64,000 nt of DNA, taken from assembly GCA_004138175.2 (NCBI GenBank), contig RYFE02000030.1:1-64000 (forward strand), in the 5' to 3' direction. Of the stretch, positions 1 through 8,117 are shown piece after piece (position 1 is the first letter of the stretch; each line of letters begins with the position of its first letter). The DNA is from Chloroflexales bacterium ZM16-3 (GTDB lineage Bacteria > Chloroflexota > Chloroflexia > Chloroflexales > Chloroflexaceae). Made by a program: the position numbers and the translations under genes. The notes beneath the pieces are model-generated. The model was not told the origin of the DNA, ran no database searches, and saw only the letters and a program-made list of their open reading frames with translations.

Positions 1-10
1 CCTGGCGCGG

Positions 11-97
11 GTCTGGGGCGCGCAGCCCCAGCATGAGTGCCAGGTCTGGGGCGCGCAGCCCCAGCATGAGTGCCAGGTCTGGGGCCGCGCAGCCCCA
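11..97. repeat. 33-bp tandem repeat, three copies, each with a GC hairpin
   Basis: Copies begin at 11, 44 and 77, with a period of 33; the third is partial and carries one extra base. Each unit contains a GGGGC...GCCCC dyad that can fold into a short hairpin. The array lies just past the 3' end of the minus-strand LysR gene, so it could end that transcript, although no T-run follows. Confidence 0.8.
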
Positions 98-105
98 TGC
101 GCGAT

Positions 106-987
106 TTACTCCTTGCGCAGCTGCTCTACGAGAAACTCGCGCAGCGCGCGCGCCGCCGGCGAGGCCACCCTGTCGCCGCGCCAAACCACGCCGAGCGAGC
201 GTTGGAGCTCCTGGCCGGAGACCCGTAGGGCCACCAGGTCGCCCGAACCCTGCACCGCCAGGCGCGGCACCAGGGCGATGCCAATGCCCGCAGCCACAAA
301 GCGCAGCAGCGTATCCGTCTCGCCGCCGTCGAGCACCACCCGTGGCGTGAAGCCCGCCTGCTCGCAGGCGTTCAGGGCCGCCTCGCGCAGCTCGTAGTTC
401 TCCGGCGAGAGCACCCAGGGCTCCCCGGCCAGTTCGTTGATCGATACCTCGCTGCGCCCGGACAGGCGGTGCCCGCGCCACACCGCGATCACCATCTCCT
501 CGGTGAAGATCGGCACCACCGTCAGGTGCTCGTCATCGACCGGCAGCGTCACCACCGCCACGTCGGTCAGCCCCGTCTCCAGAAGGTCCAGCAGAGTCTG
601 CACGCCGGCCTCGTGGAGGCGCAGCTCGATCCCGGCGTAGCGCTTGTTGAAGGCGGCCAGCACCGGCGGCAGCAGCTGGTTGCCCACCGTCGGCGGCGCG
701 CCCACCGTGGCCCGGCCCTTGCGCAGCCCGATCCGCTCGGCCATCTCGGCGCGTGACGCCTCGACCTGGGCCATCACCGCGCGTGCGTGGGGCAGCAGCG
801 CCTCGCCCGCCTCGGTCAGCCGCACATTCCGCCCGACTCGGTCGAACAGCGCGACGCCGAGCTCATGCTCAAGCTGGCTGATCTGCTTGCTCAGGGCCGG
901 CTGGGCGATGTGTAGCTCGGCCGCTGCCCTGGTGACATGGGAGTGGCGGGCAACCGCCTCGAAGTAGCGCAGGTGTCGCAATTCCAT
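106..987 (-). CDS. LysR-family transcriptional regulator
   Basis: This is a 293-residue LysR-type regulator of normal family length. Residues 1-60 form the winged helix-turn-helix, with the family signature FEAVARHSHVTRAAAELHIA followed by QPALSKQISQLE. Residues from about 90 to 290 are the periplasmic-binding-protein-like effector domain. LysR proteins bind DNA as tetramers and usually control an adjacent divergent gene. Here the divergent neighbour is the VanW surface protein at 1310, with a 322-bp shared intergenic region. The inducer cannot be read from sequence. The family call is secure and the target is inference. Confidence 0.93.
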   Translation of the reverse strand: MELRHLRYFEAVARHSHVTRAAAELHIAQPALSKQISQLEHELGVALFDRVGRNVRLTEAGEALLPHARAVMAQVEASRAEMAERIGLRKGRATVGAPPTVGNQLLPPVLAAFNKRYAGIELRLHEAGVQTLLDLLETGLTDVAVVTLPVDDEHLTVVPIFTEEMVIAVWRGHRLSGRSEVSINELAGEPWVLSPENYELREAALNACEQAGFTPRVVLDGGETDTLLRFVAAGIGIALVPRLAVQGSGDLVALRVSGQELQRSLGVVWRGDRVASPAARALREFLVEQLRKE

Positions 988-1000
988 ATAATTCCAGATC

Positions 1001-1083
1001 GCAATACCGCATACGTAACGCTGTCACGCTTCGCTCAGCTCAGCATGCCCGGACACTTCACAGCGTTACTTTTGCTCTACTGC
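1001..1083. repeat. Family A MITE-like inverted repeat, shortened 83-bp copy
   Basis: The ends are imperfect inverted repeats of about 24 bp (gcaataccgc... and ...ctctactgc) that share the core taacgctgt/acagcgtta with the full copies at 6614-6727 and 31362-31475. The interior is about 30 bp shorter. No transposase is present, so it would be non-autonomous. Confidence 0.75.
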
Positions 1084-1208
1084 CCTAAATCGTTCTGGGG
1101 GAGCAGATCTTCATTAAATAGTCACTGTCGTGACTTCCCCTCACAGTGTTGGGCGATACATGACGCAAGCGCCCGTTTGTGAAGTATAGCAGATCGGACG
1201 GATCTGCG

Positions 1209-1217
1209 TGCTATAAT
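1209..1217 (+). promoter_or_regulatory. Extended -10 promoter for the VanW gene
   Basis: TGCTATAAT matches the extended -10 TGnTATAAT exactly. Transcription would begin near 1224, giving an untranslated leader of about 86 nt before the ATG at 1310. No good -35 is visible, as expected when an extended -10 is used. Confidence 0.6.
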
Positions 1218-1309
1218 AGGCAGCATCGTAAAGCATAAGGGTTCTGGGGAGGGTGATATCACCCCCGGAGCCCTCGCTTACAGCAAATAGCATATCCCCG
1301 AGGCCGCCC

Positions 1310-2710
1310 ATGCATCGCCCCGTGCTGCTGATCGCCACCCTGCTTGTCCTTGTCTCCGCACTCGCATCGCAGACCGCCGCCGCCGCGCCTGGCGCTCAGC
1401 CTGTCGCCACCTTCGCCTACTACCCGCAGACCGGGCACAATGTCGGGATGCAAGTCAAGCAGTTCTTCGACGCCAACGGTGGCCTCGATATCATCGGACT
1501 TCCGCTCACCGACCTGTTTGTGGATGCCAGCGGCCTCCAGGTGCAGTACTTCGAGCGCGCGCGATTTGAGCTGCGGCCCTCTGCGCCCGTCGGGTCGCGC
1601 CTCAGCCTCACCCGCCTCGGTGCCATGCTCACCGAGGGCCGTGGTGAGCCCGCCTTCGACTGGCTCGCCGCATCGCCCGACCCCGCGCGCGACTTCTTCC
1701 CCCAGTCGGGCCACTCGCTCGGCGGAGCCTTCGGCTGGTTCTGGCAGACCCGCGGCGGCCTCGCCGTCTTCGGCTACCCGATCTCCGAGGAGTTCGAGGA
1801 GTGGAACCCGGAGGCCGGGCAGGTCTACCTCGTCCAGTACTTCGAGCGCGCGCGCTTCGAGTACCACCCCGAGAATGCCGGCACACCCTACGATGTGATG
1901 CTCGGCTCTCTGGGCCGCACGCTGCTTGAGCGCAACCCGGATGCCCTCGCCGCCACAGCCCCGGCCAGCCCCGTCGAGCTGCTCGGTCAGGCCAGCACCG
2001 GCTTCTCGTCATCTGACTACGCACGCGTCACCAACATCAGCCGGGCCACCGAGATGATCGACGGCTATATGGTGCCCCAGGGTGCCGAGTTCTCGTTCGC
2101 CGGCGTCGGCGACTTCTCCGAGGAGAGTGGGTTTGTCGACGGCTACGCGATCGTCTCCGGTCGTCTGGAAAAGGTGATCGGCGGCGGGCTCTGCCAGGTC
2201 TCCACCACCCTATTCCGCGCCGTCTCGAACTCCGGCCTCCAGATCACCCGCCGCGTCGGCCACAGCCACGTGGTCTACTTCTACGAGAATATCCTCGGCT
2301 TCGACGCCACCGTCTACATCCCCGGCGTCGACTTCCGCTGGCGCAACGATAGCCCCGGCCCCGTCTACATTATCGGCACGGTGGATCGTGGCGCGGCGCG
2401 GATGACCTTCCAGATCTGGGGCACGAACGACGGGCGCCAGGTGACCTACGACGGCCCCTACGCGAAGAACCGGACTCAGCCGGGCGCGCCAGTCTGGCAG
2501 TATGATAGAAACCTGCCCACGGGCGCGGTGCGCCAGCTCGTCCACGGGCGCGCCGGTGCCGATGTCAGCTACTACCGCACGATCACGTTCGCCGATGGCA
2601 CGACCAGCCGCAACACGTACTTTACCCGCTACACGCCATGGGAAGACTTCTACACCTACGGCCCAGGCGTCACCCCGCCCGACGGCGCGACGATCATCCC
2701 GTCTCGGTAG
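1310..2710 (+). CDS. Secreted VanW-family protein with two QYFERAR modules
   Basis: The product is a 466-residue exported protein. Residues 1-26 are a signal peptide (hydrophobic stretch, then TAAAAP). Two related modules follow at about 32-125 and 135-225. Each runs from a TGH motif through a GGL...G(L/Y)P segment to VQYFERARFE. The C-terminal half, about 245-375, is a VanW domain with the signature GGGLCQVSTTLFRA. VanW-domain proteins occur in vancomycin-resistance clusters and widely in Gram-positive and Chloroflexota surface proteins, but their biochemical role is unsettled. The start at 1310 was chosen because it gives a clean signal peptide and has GAGG six bases upstream; an upstream GTG at 1253 would hide the signal peptide. 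The same module pair sits in the sortase at 29902-30954. Confidence 0.88.
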   Translation: MHRPVLLIATLLVLVSALASQTAAAAPGAQPVATFAYYPQTGHNVGMQVKQFFDANGGLDIIGLPLTDLFVDASGLQVQYFERARFELRPSAPVGSRLSLTRLGAMLTEGRGEPAFDWLAASPDPARDFFPQSGHSLGGAFGWFWQTRGGLAVFGYPISEEFEEWNPEAGQVYLVQYFERARFEYHPENAGTPYDVMLGSLGRTLLERNPDALAATAPASPVELLGQASTGFSSSDYARVTNISRATEMIDGYMVPQGAEFSFAGVGDFSEESGFVDGYAIVSGRLEKVIGGGLCQVSTTLFRAVSNSGLQITRRVGHSHVVYFYENILGFDATVYIPGVDFRWRNDSPGPVYIIGTVDRGAARMTFQIWGTNDGRQVTYDGPYAKNRTQPGAPVWQYDRNLPTGAVRQLVHGRAGADVSYYRTITFADGTTSRNTYFTRYTPWEDFYTYGPGVTPPDGATIIPSR

Positions 2711-2841
2711 TAATATATAGATGTAAGGCGAGGCTTCAGCGTACGTTATAGTTTGGAAGGTTGCATGGCTTGCTGATGCGGCGGCACCAACTCCCGACTC
2801 ATGAAGCCTTGTCTAAGAGTACAGCAATACAGCAGGTGTAA

Positions 2842-2919
2842 GGGCGCAGCGACGAAGCGTGATTGAGCCATCCTCACACAATAGTAGGATTGACTCGCTT
2901 CGCTGCTGCGCCCCTTTTT
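2842..2919 (+). terminator. Long hairpin with T-tract immediately before manA
   Basis: An 18-nt arm at 2842-2859 pairs with 2896-2913 (one mismatched region), followed by TTTTT at 2915-2919. The structure ends ten bases before the manA start codon, next to its ribosome binding site. It may terminate the VanW transcript, act as an attenuator for manA, or both. Confidence 0.55.
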
Positions 2920-2928
2920 GGAGATCTC

Positions 2929-3975
2929 ATGAATACACCCCTCTACCCGCTGCTCACCGAGCGGAAGATCGTCGAGCCGATCTGGGGCGGCGGCAAGCTT
3001 GCCGCATGGCTCGATCTGCCCGAGCCACACCCTGTACACCTCGGTGAGACATGGCAGGTCTACGATACAAATCTGGTTACGAACGGCCCGCTGGCTGGGT
3101 ATAGCCTCGCCGAGATCGCCCACAGGTGCGGCACTGATCTGGTGGGCACCCGCAGCTTCGCCCGCTACGGCGCCGACTTCCCGCTCCTGGCCAAGTTTAT
3201 CGCCGCCGCCGACCGGCTCTCCATCCAGGTTCACCCCGACGACGCCTACGCCCACACCCGCGAGGCCGCCTCCGGCTTCCATGGCAAGGCCGAGGCATGG
3301 TATATCCTCGACGCCGCCCCCGAAGCCAATGTCGTCTACGGCCTGAGCCGACATAGCGACCGCGACTCCTTCGCCGCCGCAGTCCGCGACGGCGAGCTAG
3401 AAGATCTGCTCCAGCGCATCCCGGTCGCCGCTGACAATGTGATCTTCGTGCCAGCCGGCACCATCCACGCGATCAACGCAGGGATCATGCTCTTCGAGAT
3501 CCAGCAGAAGTCCGACCTGACCTACCGGGTCTTTGACTACGACCGCCGCGATGCGCAGACTGGCCTGCCGCGCGAACTGCACCTGGCGAAGGCGCTCGAA
3601 GTGAGCGACTTCGGCCCGGCCCACCACGCCAAGCCTCCGGCACTAGAGCTTGCCCCCAACCGCGATCTGCTGGTCGCCTGCCCCTACTTCGCCCTGGAGC
3701 GGCTGAGGGTTTCCGGAGAGGTGGCGCTCGGCGGGCAAGACAGCTTCGAGATCCTGATCCTGATCGATGGCGAGGGCTCCCTCACCTGGTCCGGCGGCAC
3801 GATCCCGCTCCGCTTGGGCGACACGCCGGTGCTGCCAGCCAGCCTGACGGGCTGCGTCCTATCTGGAGACACGACGGTTCTGCGAACCTATGTGCCCGAC
3901 CTGGGCGCGCTTGCCGCCGATCTGCGGGATGCGGGGTATACAGACGCGCAGATCGGAGCTACGCTGCATCCGTAG
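2929..3975 (+). CDS. manA: Mannose-6-phosphate isomerase, class I
   Basis: This 348-residue cupin enzyme interconverts mannose-6-phosphate and fructose-6-phosphate, linking glycolysis to GDP-mannose and surface polysaccharide synthesis. The zinc-site motifs of type I phosphomannose isomerases are visible: QVHPDD near residue 100, GKAEAWY near residue 120 (the Glu ligand), and PAGTIHAI near residue 180 (the His ligand). The length fits the short Bacillus-like class better than the roughly 390-residue E. coli form. The ATG at 2929 has GGAGA five bases upstream; a longer reading frame from 2863 would pass through the hairpin at 2842-2919 and is unlikely. The downstream sugar nucleotidyltransferase at 10050 is a plausible pathway relative but not an operon partner. 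Confidence 0.92.
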   Translation: MNTPLYPLLTERKIVEPIWGGGKLAAWLDLPEPHPVHLGETWQVYDTNLVTNGPLAGYSLAEIAHRCGTDLVGTRSFARYGADFPLLAKFIAAADRLSIQVHPDDAYAHTREAASGFHGKAEAWYILDAAPEANVVYGLSRHSDRDSFAAAVRDGELEDLLQRIPVAADNVIFVPAGTIHAINAGIMLFEIQQKSDLTYRVFDYDRRDAQTGLPRELHLAKALEVSDFGPAHHAKPPALELAPNRDLLVACPYFALERLRVSGEVALGGQDSFEILILIDGEGSLTWSGGTIPLRLGDTPVLPASLTGCVLSGDTTVLRTYVPDLGALAADLRDAGYTDAQIGATLHP

Positions 3976-3989
3976 CCTACCGGAGTCCA

Positions 3990-4035
3990 GATTGTAGATT
4001 GCAGATTGCATCTAATCTACAATCTACAATCTACA
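3990..4035. repeat. Period-7 tandem repeat (atctaca / attgcag class)
   Basis: Imperfect copies of a heptamer, first as gattgta/gattgca and then inverted as atctaca, fill the 60-bp gap between manA and rsmE and run up to the rsmE ATG. The same class recurs at 26330-26386, 29306-29365 and 29839-29897. Confidence 0.85.
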
Positions 4036-4773
4036 ATGAAAAATACCTACCGCTTCTTCATACCCCCGGAGTCCTTCCGCGGTGACGCCGTGCGCGTGGT
4101 CGACGCAGACATGGCCCGGCAGCTCTCGCGCGTGCTGAGACTCGGCCCAGGCGACCGCGTGCTGCTCCTAGACGGACTCGGCGATGTGTGTGAGGTGGAG
4201 ATCGCCGAGCTGAGCCGCGATCTGGTGGCTGGGCGGGTGCTGCGCCGCGATCTCGCAGGCGAGCCCGCCCTCACTCTGACCATCTACCTCGCCATGATCC
4301 GCCCCGAGCGCTTCGAGTGGGTGTTGCAGAAGGGCACTGAGCTGGGCGTGCGGCGCTTCGTGCCCGTCCAGTTCGCTCGCTCCCAGGCTGCCGACCGCGC
4401 CGACGGGCGGAAGGCCGAGCGCTGGCGGAAGATCATCCGTGAGGCCGCCGAGCAATCCTGTCGCGGTCGGCTCCCCGAGCTTGGCGACCCGATCAGCTTT
4501 GCAGATGCCTGCGCCGCCGCTCTGTCGGCGAACATAGCCATGATCCTCTGGGAGGGCACCGCCCCGCCCCTGCGCGATCTGCTGCGCCGCCCCGGCCCAC
4601 CGCCCGACTCCATCGCCATTCTCTCCGGCCCAGAGGGCGGGATCACCGATGACGAACTGACAGCGGCCAGGGAGCATGGTATCATGCCCGTATCCCTCGG
4701 ATCACGGATCTTACGCGCGGAAACCGCCCCGATCGCGGCGGCGGCGGCCATCTCCTACGAGCTTGATCGCTAA
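4036..4773 (+). CDS. rsmE: 16S rRNA (uracil-1498-N3)-methyltransferase
   Basis: This 245-residue SPOUT-class methyltransferase uses S-adenosylmethionine to methylate U1498 of 16S rRNA in the ribosomal decoding region. An N-terminal PUA-like RNA-binding domain occupies about residues 1-70. The knotted SPOUT core follows, ending in the diagnostic segments LSGPEGGITDDE and LGSRILRAETAP, which form the cofactor-binding knot. The length is normal. The ATG at 4036 starts directly after a heptamer repeat tract with no clear Shine-Dalgarno sequence; an ATG at 4006 lies inside the repeat and would add ten non-conserved residues. It ends about 100 bp before the ctp gene, in the same direction. Confidence 0.93.
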   Translation: MKNTYRFFIPPESFRGDAVRVVDADMARQLSRVLRLGPGDRVLLLDGLGDVCEVEIAELSRDLVAGRVLRRDLAGEPALTLTIYLAMIRPERFEWVLQKGTELGVRRFVPVQFARSQAADRADGRKAERWRKIIREAAEQSCRGRLPELGDPISFADACAAALSANIAMILWEGTAPPLRDLLRRPGPPPDSIAILSGPEGGITDDELTAAREHGIMPVSLGSRILRAETAPIAAAAAISYELDR

Positions 4774-4876
4774 TGTCAAGCCAATGACATGGCTTCAGAG
4801 ATCGTTACTGTTCAGCGTAGCGCAGGCCGTCCCAATGCGCAATGCCTGCCGCCTGAAACCTTGTCAGGAATCACCC

Positions 4877-6205
4877 ATGGTACGCATCAGCCGCGCCATC
4901 GCGTATGGCGCCGTCGCATCCCTGCTGGTCGGCGTGATCGCCTTCTTTGGCGGGTGGATCACCGCGCGCGCGGTCGGAAGCTCCCCAGTCGACACATTCT
5001 TCGCCAGTGTCGCGAACCGCGGGCTGCGCGCCCAGGCTCCGGCCAATACCCGCGAGGATTTCACTGTCTTCTGGGATGTCTGGGATCTGGTGCAGAGCGA
5101 GTTCTACCATCAGGAGCCGCTGGACAGACAGAAGCTTGTCTATGGTGCGATCAAGGGCATGCTCGGTGCGCTCGACGACCAGTACACGACGTTCCAGGAG
5201 CCGGACGTGGCTGCGCAGAGCCGCGAGTCGATGCAGGGCTCCTTCGAGGGGATCGGTGCCTACCTGCGCATGGCCGATGGCGAGGTCGTGATCGACCGGC
5301 CGATCAAAGGCTCGCCAGCGCTCAAGGCCGGGCTACTGCCGGGCGATGTGATTATGGGGGTAGACGGCGATGCGCTAGCCCCCCTGATCGCCGGCATGAG
5401 CGACGCTGAGTCCACGGCGAAGGCGGCCGCAATGATCCGTGGCCCAAAGGGCAGCCTCGTCACCCTGAGCATCCGCCGGGAGGCGGGCGCGCAGCCCTTC
5501 GACGTGGTCATCACCCGCGACGAGGTGCCGATCATCAGCGTCAACGCCCAGATGCTCGACAACGGCGTGGCCTACATCCAGATCACCGAGTTTAAGGCCA
5601 CCACCACCCAGCTTCTCGACGAGGCCCTGCGCGAGGTTCTCCCAGAGCAGCCGCGCAGCATCGTCCTCGACCTGCGCAACAACCCCGGCGGCTTCCTCAC
5701 CACCGCCCAGGAGGTGCTCGGCCGCTTCTACGACGGGGTCGCCCTCTACGAGGAGGAGAACGACGGCGTGGTGAAGGAGCTGAGAACCATCGCCGGCCCG
5801 GCCGATGTTCGCGTCTATGATCTGCCCATGGTCGTGCTGATCAATGGGGGGTCCGCCAGCGCGGCCGAGATTGTTGCCGGCGCCCTGCGCGACGCGCGGC
5901 CGAACACGAGCCTGCTCGGCGAGAAGAGCTTCGGCAAAGGGTCGGTGCAGAACATCCACCAGCTGCGCGACGGCAGCAGCGCGCGGATCACCATCGCCCA
6001 CTGGTTCACGCCGAACCACTCAGAGATCCATAAGATCGGCATCACGCCAGAGTATCAGGTAGCCGCATCAGACGACCCCCAGTACGCGGTGCCTTGCCTG
6101 CTCGATCATCGGCCCGCAGATGGACAACAGGAGTGCAGCGATGCCCAGCTGCTCTGGGGCCTGCGCCTCCTGATGGGGCAGACCCCGCCCCCGCCGCCCG
6201 CATAG
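4877..6205 (+). CDS. ctp: S41 carboxyl-terminal processing protease
   Basis: This is a 442-residue membrane-anchored serine protease of the CtpA/Prc family, which trims or degrades exported proteins from their C-termini. Residues 5-27 form an N-terminal signal anchor. A PDZ domain at about 115-200 selects substrate tails, and the S41 core follows. The catalytic pair is visible: Ser328 in GGSASAAEI and Lys354 in EKSFGKGSVQ, with the usual spacing of about 25 residues. The ATG at 4877 has AGGA seven bases upstream; the frame is open back to 4676 but that overlaps rsmE and has no signal-like sequence. With three neighbouring proteins ending in a shared LPLVxR tail, C-terminal processing is worth considering, but no link is shown. 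Confidence 0.92.
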   Translation: MVRISRAIAYGAVASLLVGVIAFFGGWITARAVGSSPVDTFFASVANRGLRAQAPANTREDFTVFWDVWDLVQSEFYHQEPLDRQKLVYGAIKGMLGALDDQYTTFQEPDVAAQSRESMQGSFEGIGAYLRMADGEVVIDRPIKGSPALKAGLLPGDVIMGVDGDALAPLIAGMSDAESTAKAAAMIRGPKGSLVTLSIRREAGAQPFDVVITRDEVPIISVNAQMLDNGVAYIQITEFKATTTQLLDEALREVLPEQPRSIVLDLRNNPGGFLTTAQEVLGRFYDGVALYEEENDGVVKELRTIAGPADVRVYDLPMVVLINGGSASAAEIVAGALRDARPNTSLLGEKSFGKGSVQNIHQLRDGSSARITIAHWFTPNHSEIHKIGITPEYQVAASDDPQYAVPCLLDHRPADGQQECSDAQLLWGLRLLMGQTPPPPPA

Positions 6206-6227
6206 CGCAACACATCAGCATAGAACG

Positions 6228-6265
6228 TACAAGCGCCCGCCTGGAATTCCAGGCGGGCGCTTGTA
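6228..6265 (+). terminator. 38-bp perfect palindrome after ctp
   Basis: A perfect inverted repeat centred on GGAATTCC starts 22 bp past the ctp stop codon. The stem is very GC-rich. It lacks a strong T-run but its position fits a transcription terminator or 3'-end stabiliser. Confidence 0.65.
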
Positions 6266-6613
6266 TGAAGCAGAGGTCGCCGCTTGCGCGGCTATAGGAG
6301 GGGATGTTGGAGGCAACCTCGCTATGTAGCGAAGTCATAGTGTATGAAGAGGTGTAGACCCGGCACAATCGCAACAAAGGCGCGTATCTGCGGTCGTGAG
6401 CAGCGGCTCGCAGTCGCACATAGGGCTCAATGGCCGACACCCTCTGCTTCACATTACACGGGCGAGTATAGAGCCATGGGAGCAGGCTGTGCGAGAAGAC
6501 ACATACACCACAGGTTGTCATCTATTCACGTGTTACCAAGTTACAAAGCAGGCACACGTACTCCGTAACTTGGCAGTGCTAGACTAAAACACAGTTCGTG
6601 AATATCTTTTTAA

Positions 6614-6727
6614 GCAGTAGAGCAGAAGTAACGCTGTCACCCTGAGCGAAGCGAAGGGTCCCGGTCGGGATTCTTCGCTTCGCTCAGAATGACAGGACGC
6701 TTCACAGCGTTACTTCTGCGGTATTGC
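6614..6727. repeat. Family A MITE-like inverted repeat, 114 bp
   Basis: Imperfect terminal inverted repeats of about 24 bp share the core agaagtaacgctgt with acagcgttacttct. They flank an inner dyad gagcgaagcgaag...cttcgcttcgctc. It is nearly identical in length and sequence to the element at 31362-31475. Confidence 0.85.
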
Positions 6728-6890
6728 CTTTTTAAAGAAAAACAAGAGGAACTCGTTAGGTAGCCCCTGACACTCCTTAATAGGATCCCAAGACAGCCAG
6801 CCTATGCTGGGCACAGAGTTCACTCACCCAGACAGACGAAGAGCCGCCATGATGAACAACTACAGCAAGACACCATAGGAGAACCCACTT

Positions 6891-7520
6891 ATGCCACGCC
6901 TCATACGTCGCCGCAAGATCTCGGTCAACGCCATCGAGCCGATCCAGCCACAGCGGCCTCGCCGCCTGCTCGCCGAAGCCTTGCGAACAGCTATCTACAT
7001 GCTGGTGTTACTGATGATCAGCTCAACCTTGGTTGCCCGCTACCGGATCGAGCAGACGAGCATGGAGCCAAACATTCACCCAGGCCAGCGCGTGATAGTC
7101 AGCCAGGCCGGGCGAACCATTGGCAGTTGGTTCAACCGATCCGCCTATGCGGCACACTCCACGTCTGCGGCTGCCGCAGGGCTTCAGCACGGCCAGATCG
7201 TCATTTTCTACGAGACAGATGATCTGAGCCAGTCCCCGTTGATCAAGCGGCTAATCGGTCTCCCTGGCGACACGGTGGCAATTCACGATGGAGCGACGTA
7301 CATCAACAATGTGCGCATCCCCGAGCCGTACCTCTCCGTCTCTACGGAGTGCTCCAACTACTGCAACCTCACCCTCGACACCAATGAGTACTATTTTATG
7401 GGCGATAACCGGTCGGTGAGCCGCGACTCGCGGCTGTTCGGGCCGATTCCCGGCGATCATGTGATCGGCCGAGTCGTACTGCGGTTCTGGCCCCTCGACC
7501 AAATGACGCTGTTCCCCTAA
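6891..7520 (+). CDS. lepB: Signal peptidase I
   Basis: This is a 209-residue membrane-bound serine protease that removes signal peptides from exported preproteins. An N-terminal cytosolic basic stretch is followed by one membrane helix at about 33-50. The catalytic Ser57 lies in QTSMEPN (box B) and the general base Lys119 in PLIKRLIGLPGD (box D). The late motif FMGDNRSVSRDSR (box E) is intact. The single N-terminal anchor is typical of Gram-positive-like and Chloroflexota enzymes. An AGGAG lies about 13 bases before the ATG at 6891. It would process the several signal-peptide proteins in this window. It is isolated by long intergenic gaps, so it is probably monocistronic. Confidence 0.94.
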   Translation: MPRLIRRRKISVNAIEPIQPQRPRRLLAEALRTAIYMLVLLMISSTLVARYRIEQTSMEPNIHPGQRVIVSQAGRTIGSWFNRSAYAAHSTSAAAAGLQHGQIVIFYETDDLSQSPLIKRLIGLPGDTVAIHDGATYINNVRIPEPYLSVSTECSNYCNLTLDTNEYYFMGDNRSVSRDSRLFGPIPGDHVIGRVVLRFWPLDQMTLFP

Positions 7521-8117
7521 GGAGCGGGTGCCTAAGCACCCCGCACCCGGAGGCGTCGCTGTATGCTGTCAGTGACCTCTGCTGAAAATGATTATCAGGT
7601 TGGCAGGGCTCCTGTCAGGTGTATGTCAGTAGTAGGCCCAACGCCTGATAGAGCCACCGTTCGCTAGGCATTCAGTATTGCTGCCGCTCCTTTCAGGGGT
7701 AAAAGGCCAGATGGAGATCAGTAAATTATTTACAGATGCGCCATCACAGATCGTGTTTTTTGGTATCATGAAGGGGTAGGACTCGTTATCTATTGACAAG
7801 ACAGACGGATTATATTAATATGCCTTTACCTTTCTCGAAGAGGGGCGGTTCGACAACCGCAGTGAAGTTGTGAGGGCATTTGGTCGTTTCGTCTCAGAGC
7901 GTTTGTGCAGGTGTATCAGGGGAGCGCATCAGTATCACACCTCAGATTACTCCGCAACCTGATAGTAAACTGACGCTTGCAGAGATCTCGGACCTATGCT
8001 AGACTTCCGTTATCCCAACCCATATGCCACTGTGGCAAAGAGAAACACCAGGAACGTGTTGCAGGCTTGTATTCTGCACTTCTCTGTTACAGGGACAAGA
8101 GTGAGGTGGACTGCTCC
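7521..8117. other. 597-bp interval holding a promoter and long leader
   Basis: A weak GC hairpin (7524-7547) follows lepB. A near-consensus promoter at 7793-7821 reads toward the NlpC/P60 gene and leaves a leader of nearly 290 nt that includes a 6-bp hairpin with a tetraloop at 7845-7860. I found no small gene in it. A riboswitch is possible but I could not match a known class. Confidence 0.5.
7793..7821 (+). promoter_or_regulatory. Near-consensus sigma-70 promoter
   Basis: TTGACA at 7793-7798, a 17-bp spacer and TAATAT at 7816-7821 form an almost perfect housekeeping promoter. Transcription would start near 7828, about 290 nt upstream of the NlpC/P60 start codon at 8118. Confidence 0.8.

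Larger units (their letters stand above)
988..1309. other. Divergent intergenic region with a repeat and a promoter
   Basis: This gap between lysR and the VanW gene holds a shortened copy of the 114-bp inverted-repeat element (1001-1083) and an extended -10 promoter reading right (1209-1217). I see no additional gene. Confidence 0.6.
6206..6890. other. Gene-free 685-bp interval
   Basis: It contains the ctp terminator palindrome (6228-6265), a 9-bp inverted pair ccaagttac/gtaacttgg at 6536-6544 and 6565-6573, and a full family A element (6614-6727). Short open frames here have no ribosome binding site or recognisable product, so I call no gene. Confidence 0.65.

Noticed and set aside
11-97. 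CRISPR array
   Set aside because: The 33-bp units are contiguous with no variable spacers, and no cas genes are present. The same applies to the 20-bp and 7-bp repeats.
2746-3354. Minus-strand frame opposite manA
   Set aside because: It is antisense to conserved manA codons, with Gly/Val-rich low-information sequence.
7844-7861. Hairpin gcggttcgacaaccgc as a terminator
   Set aside because: The stem is only six pairs with no T-run; it is more likely a leader structure.
7822-8117. c-di-AMP (ydaO) or another known riboswitch in the NlpC/P60 leader
   Set aside because: The gene type and leader length fit, but I could not match the conserved core positions of any class; a covariance-model search would decide.
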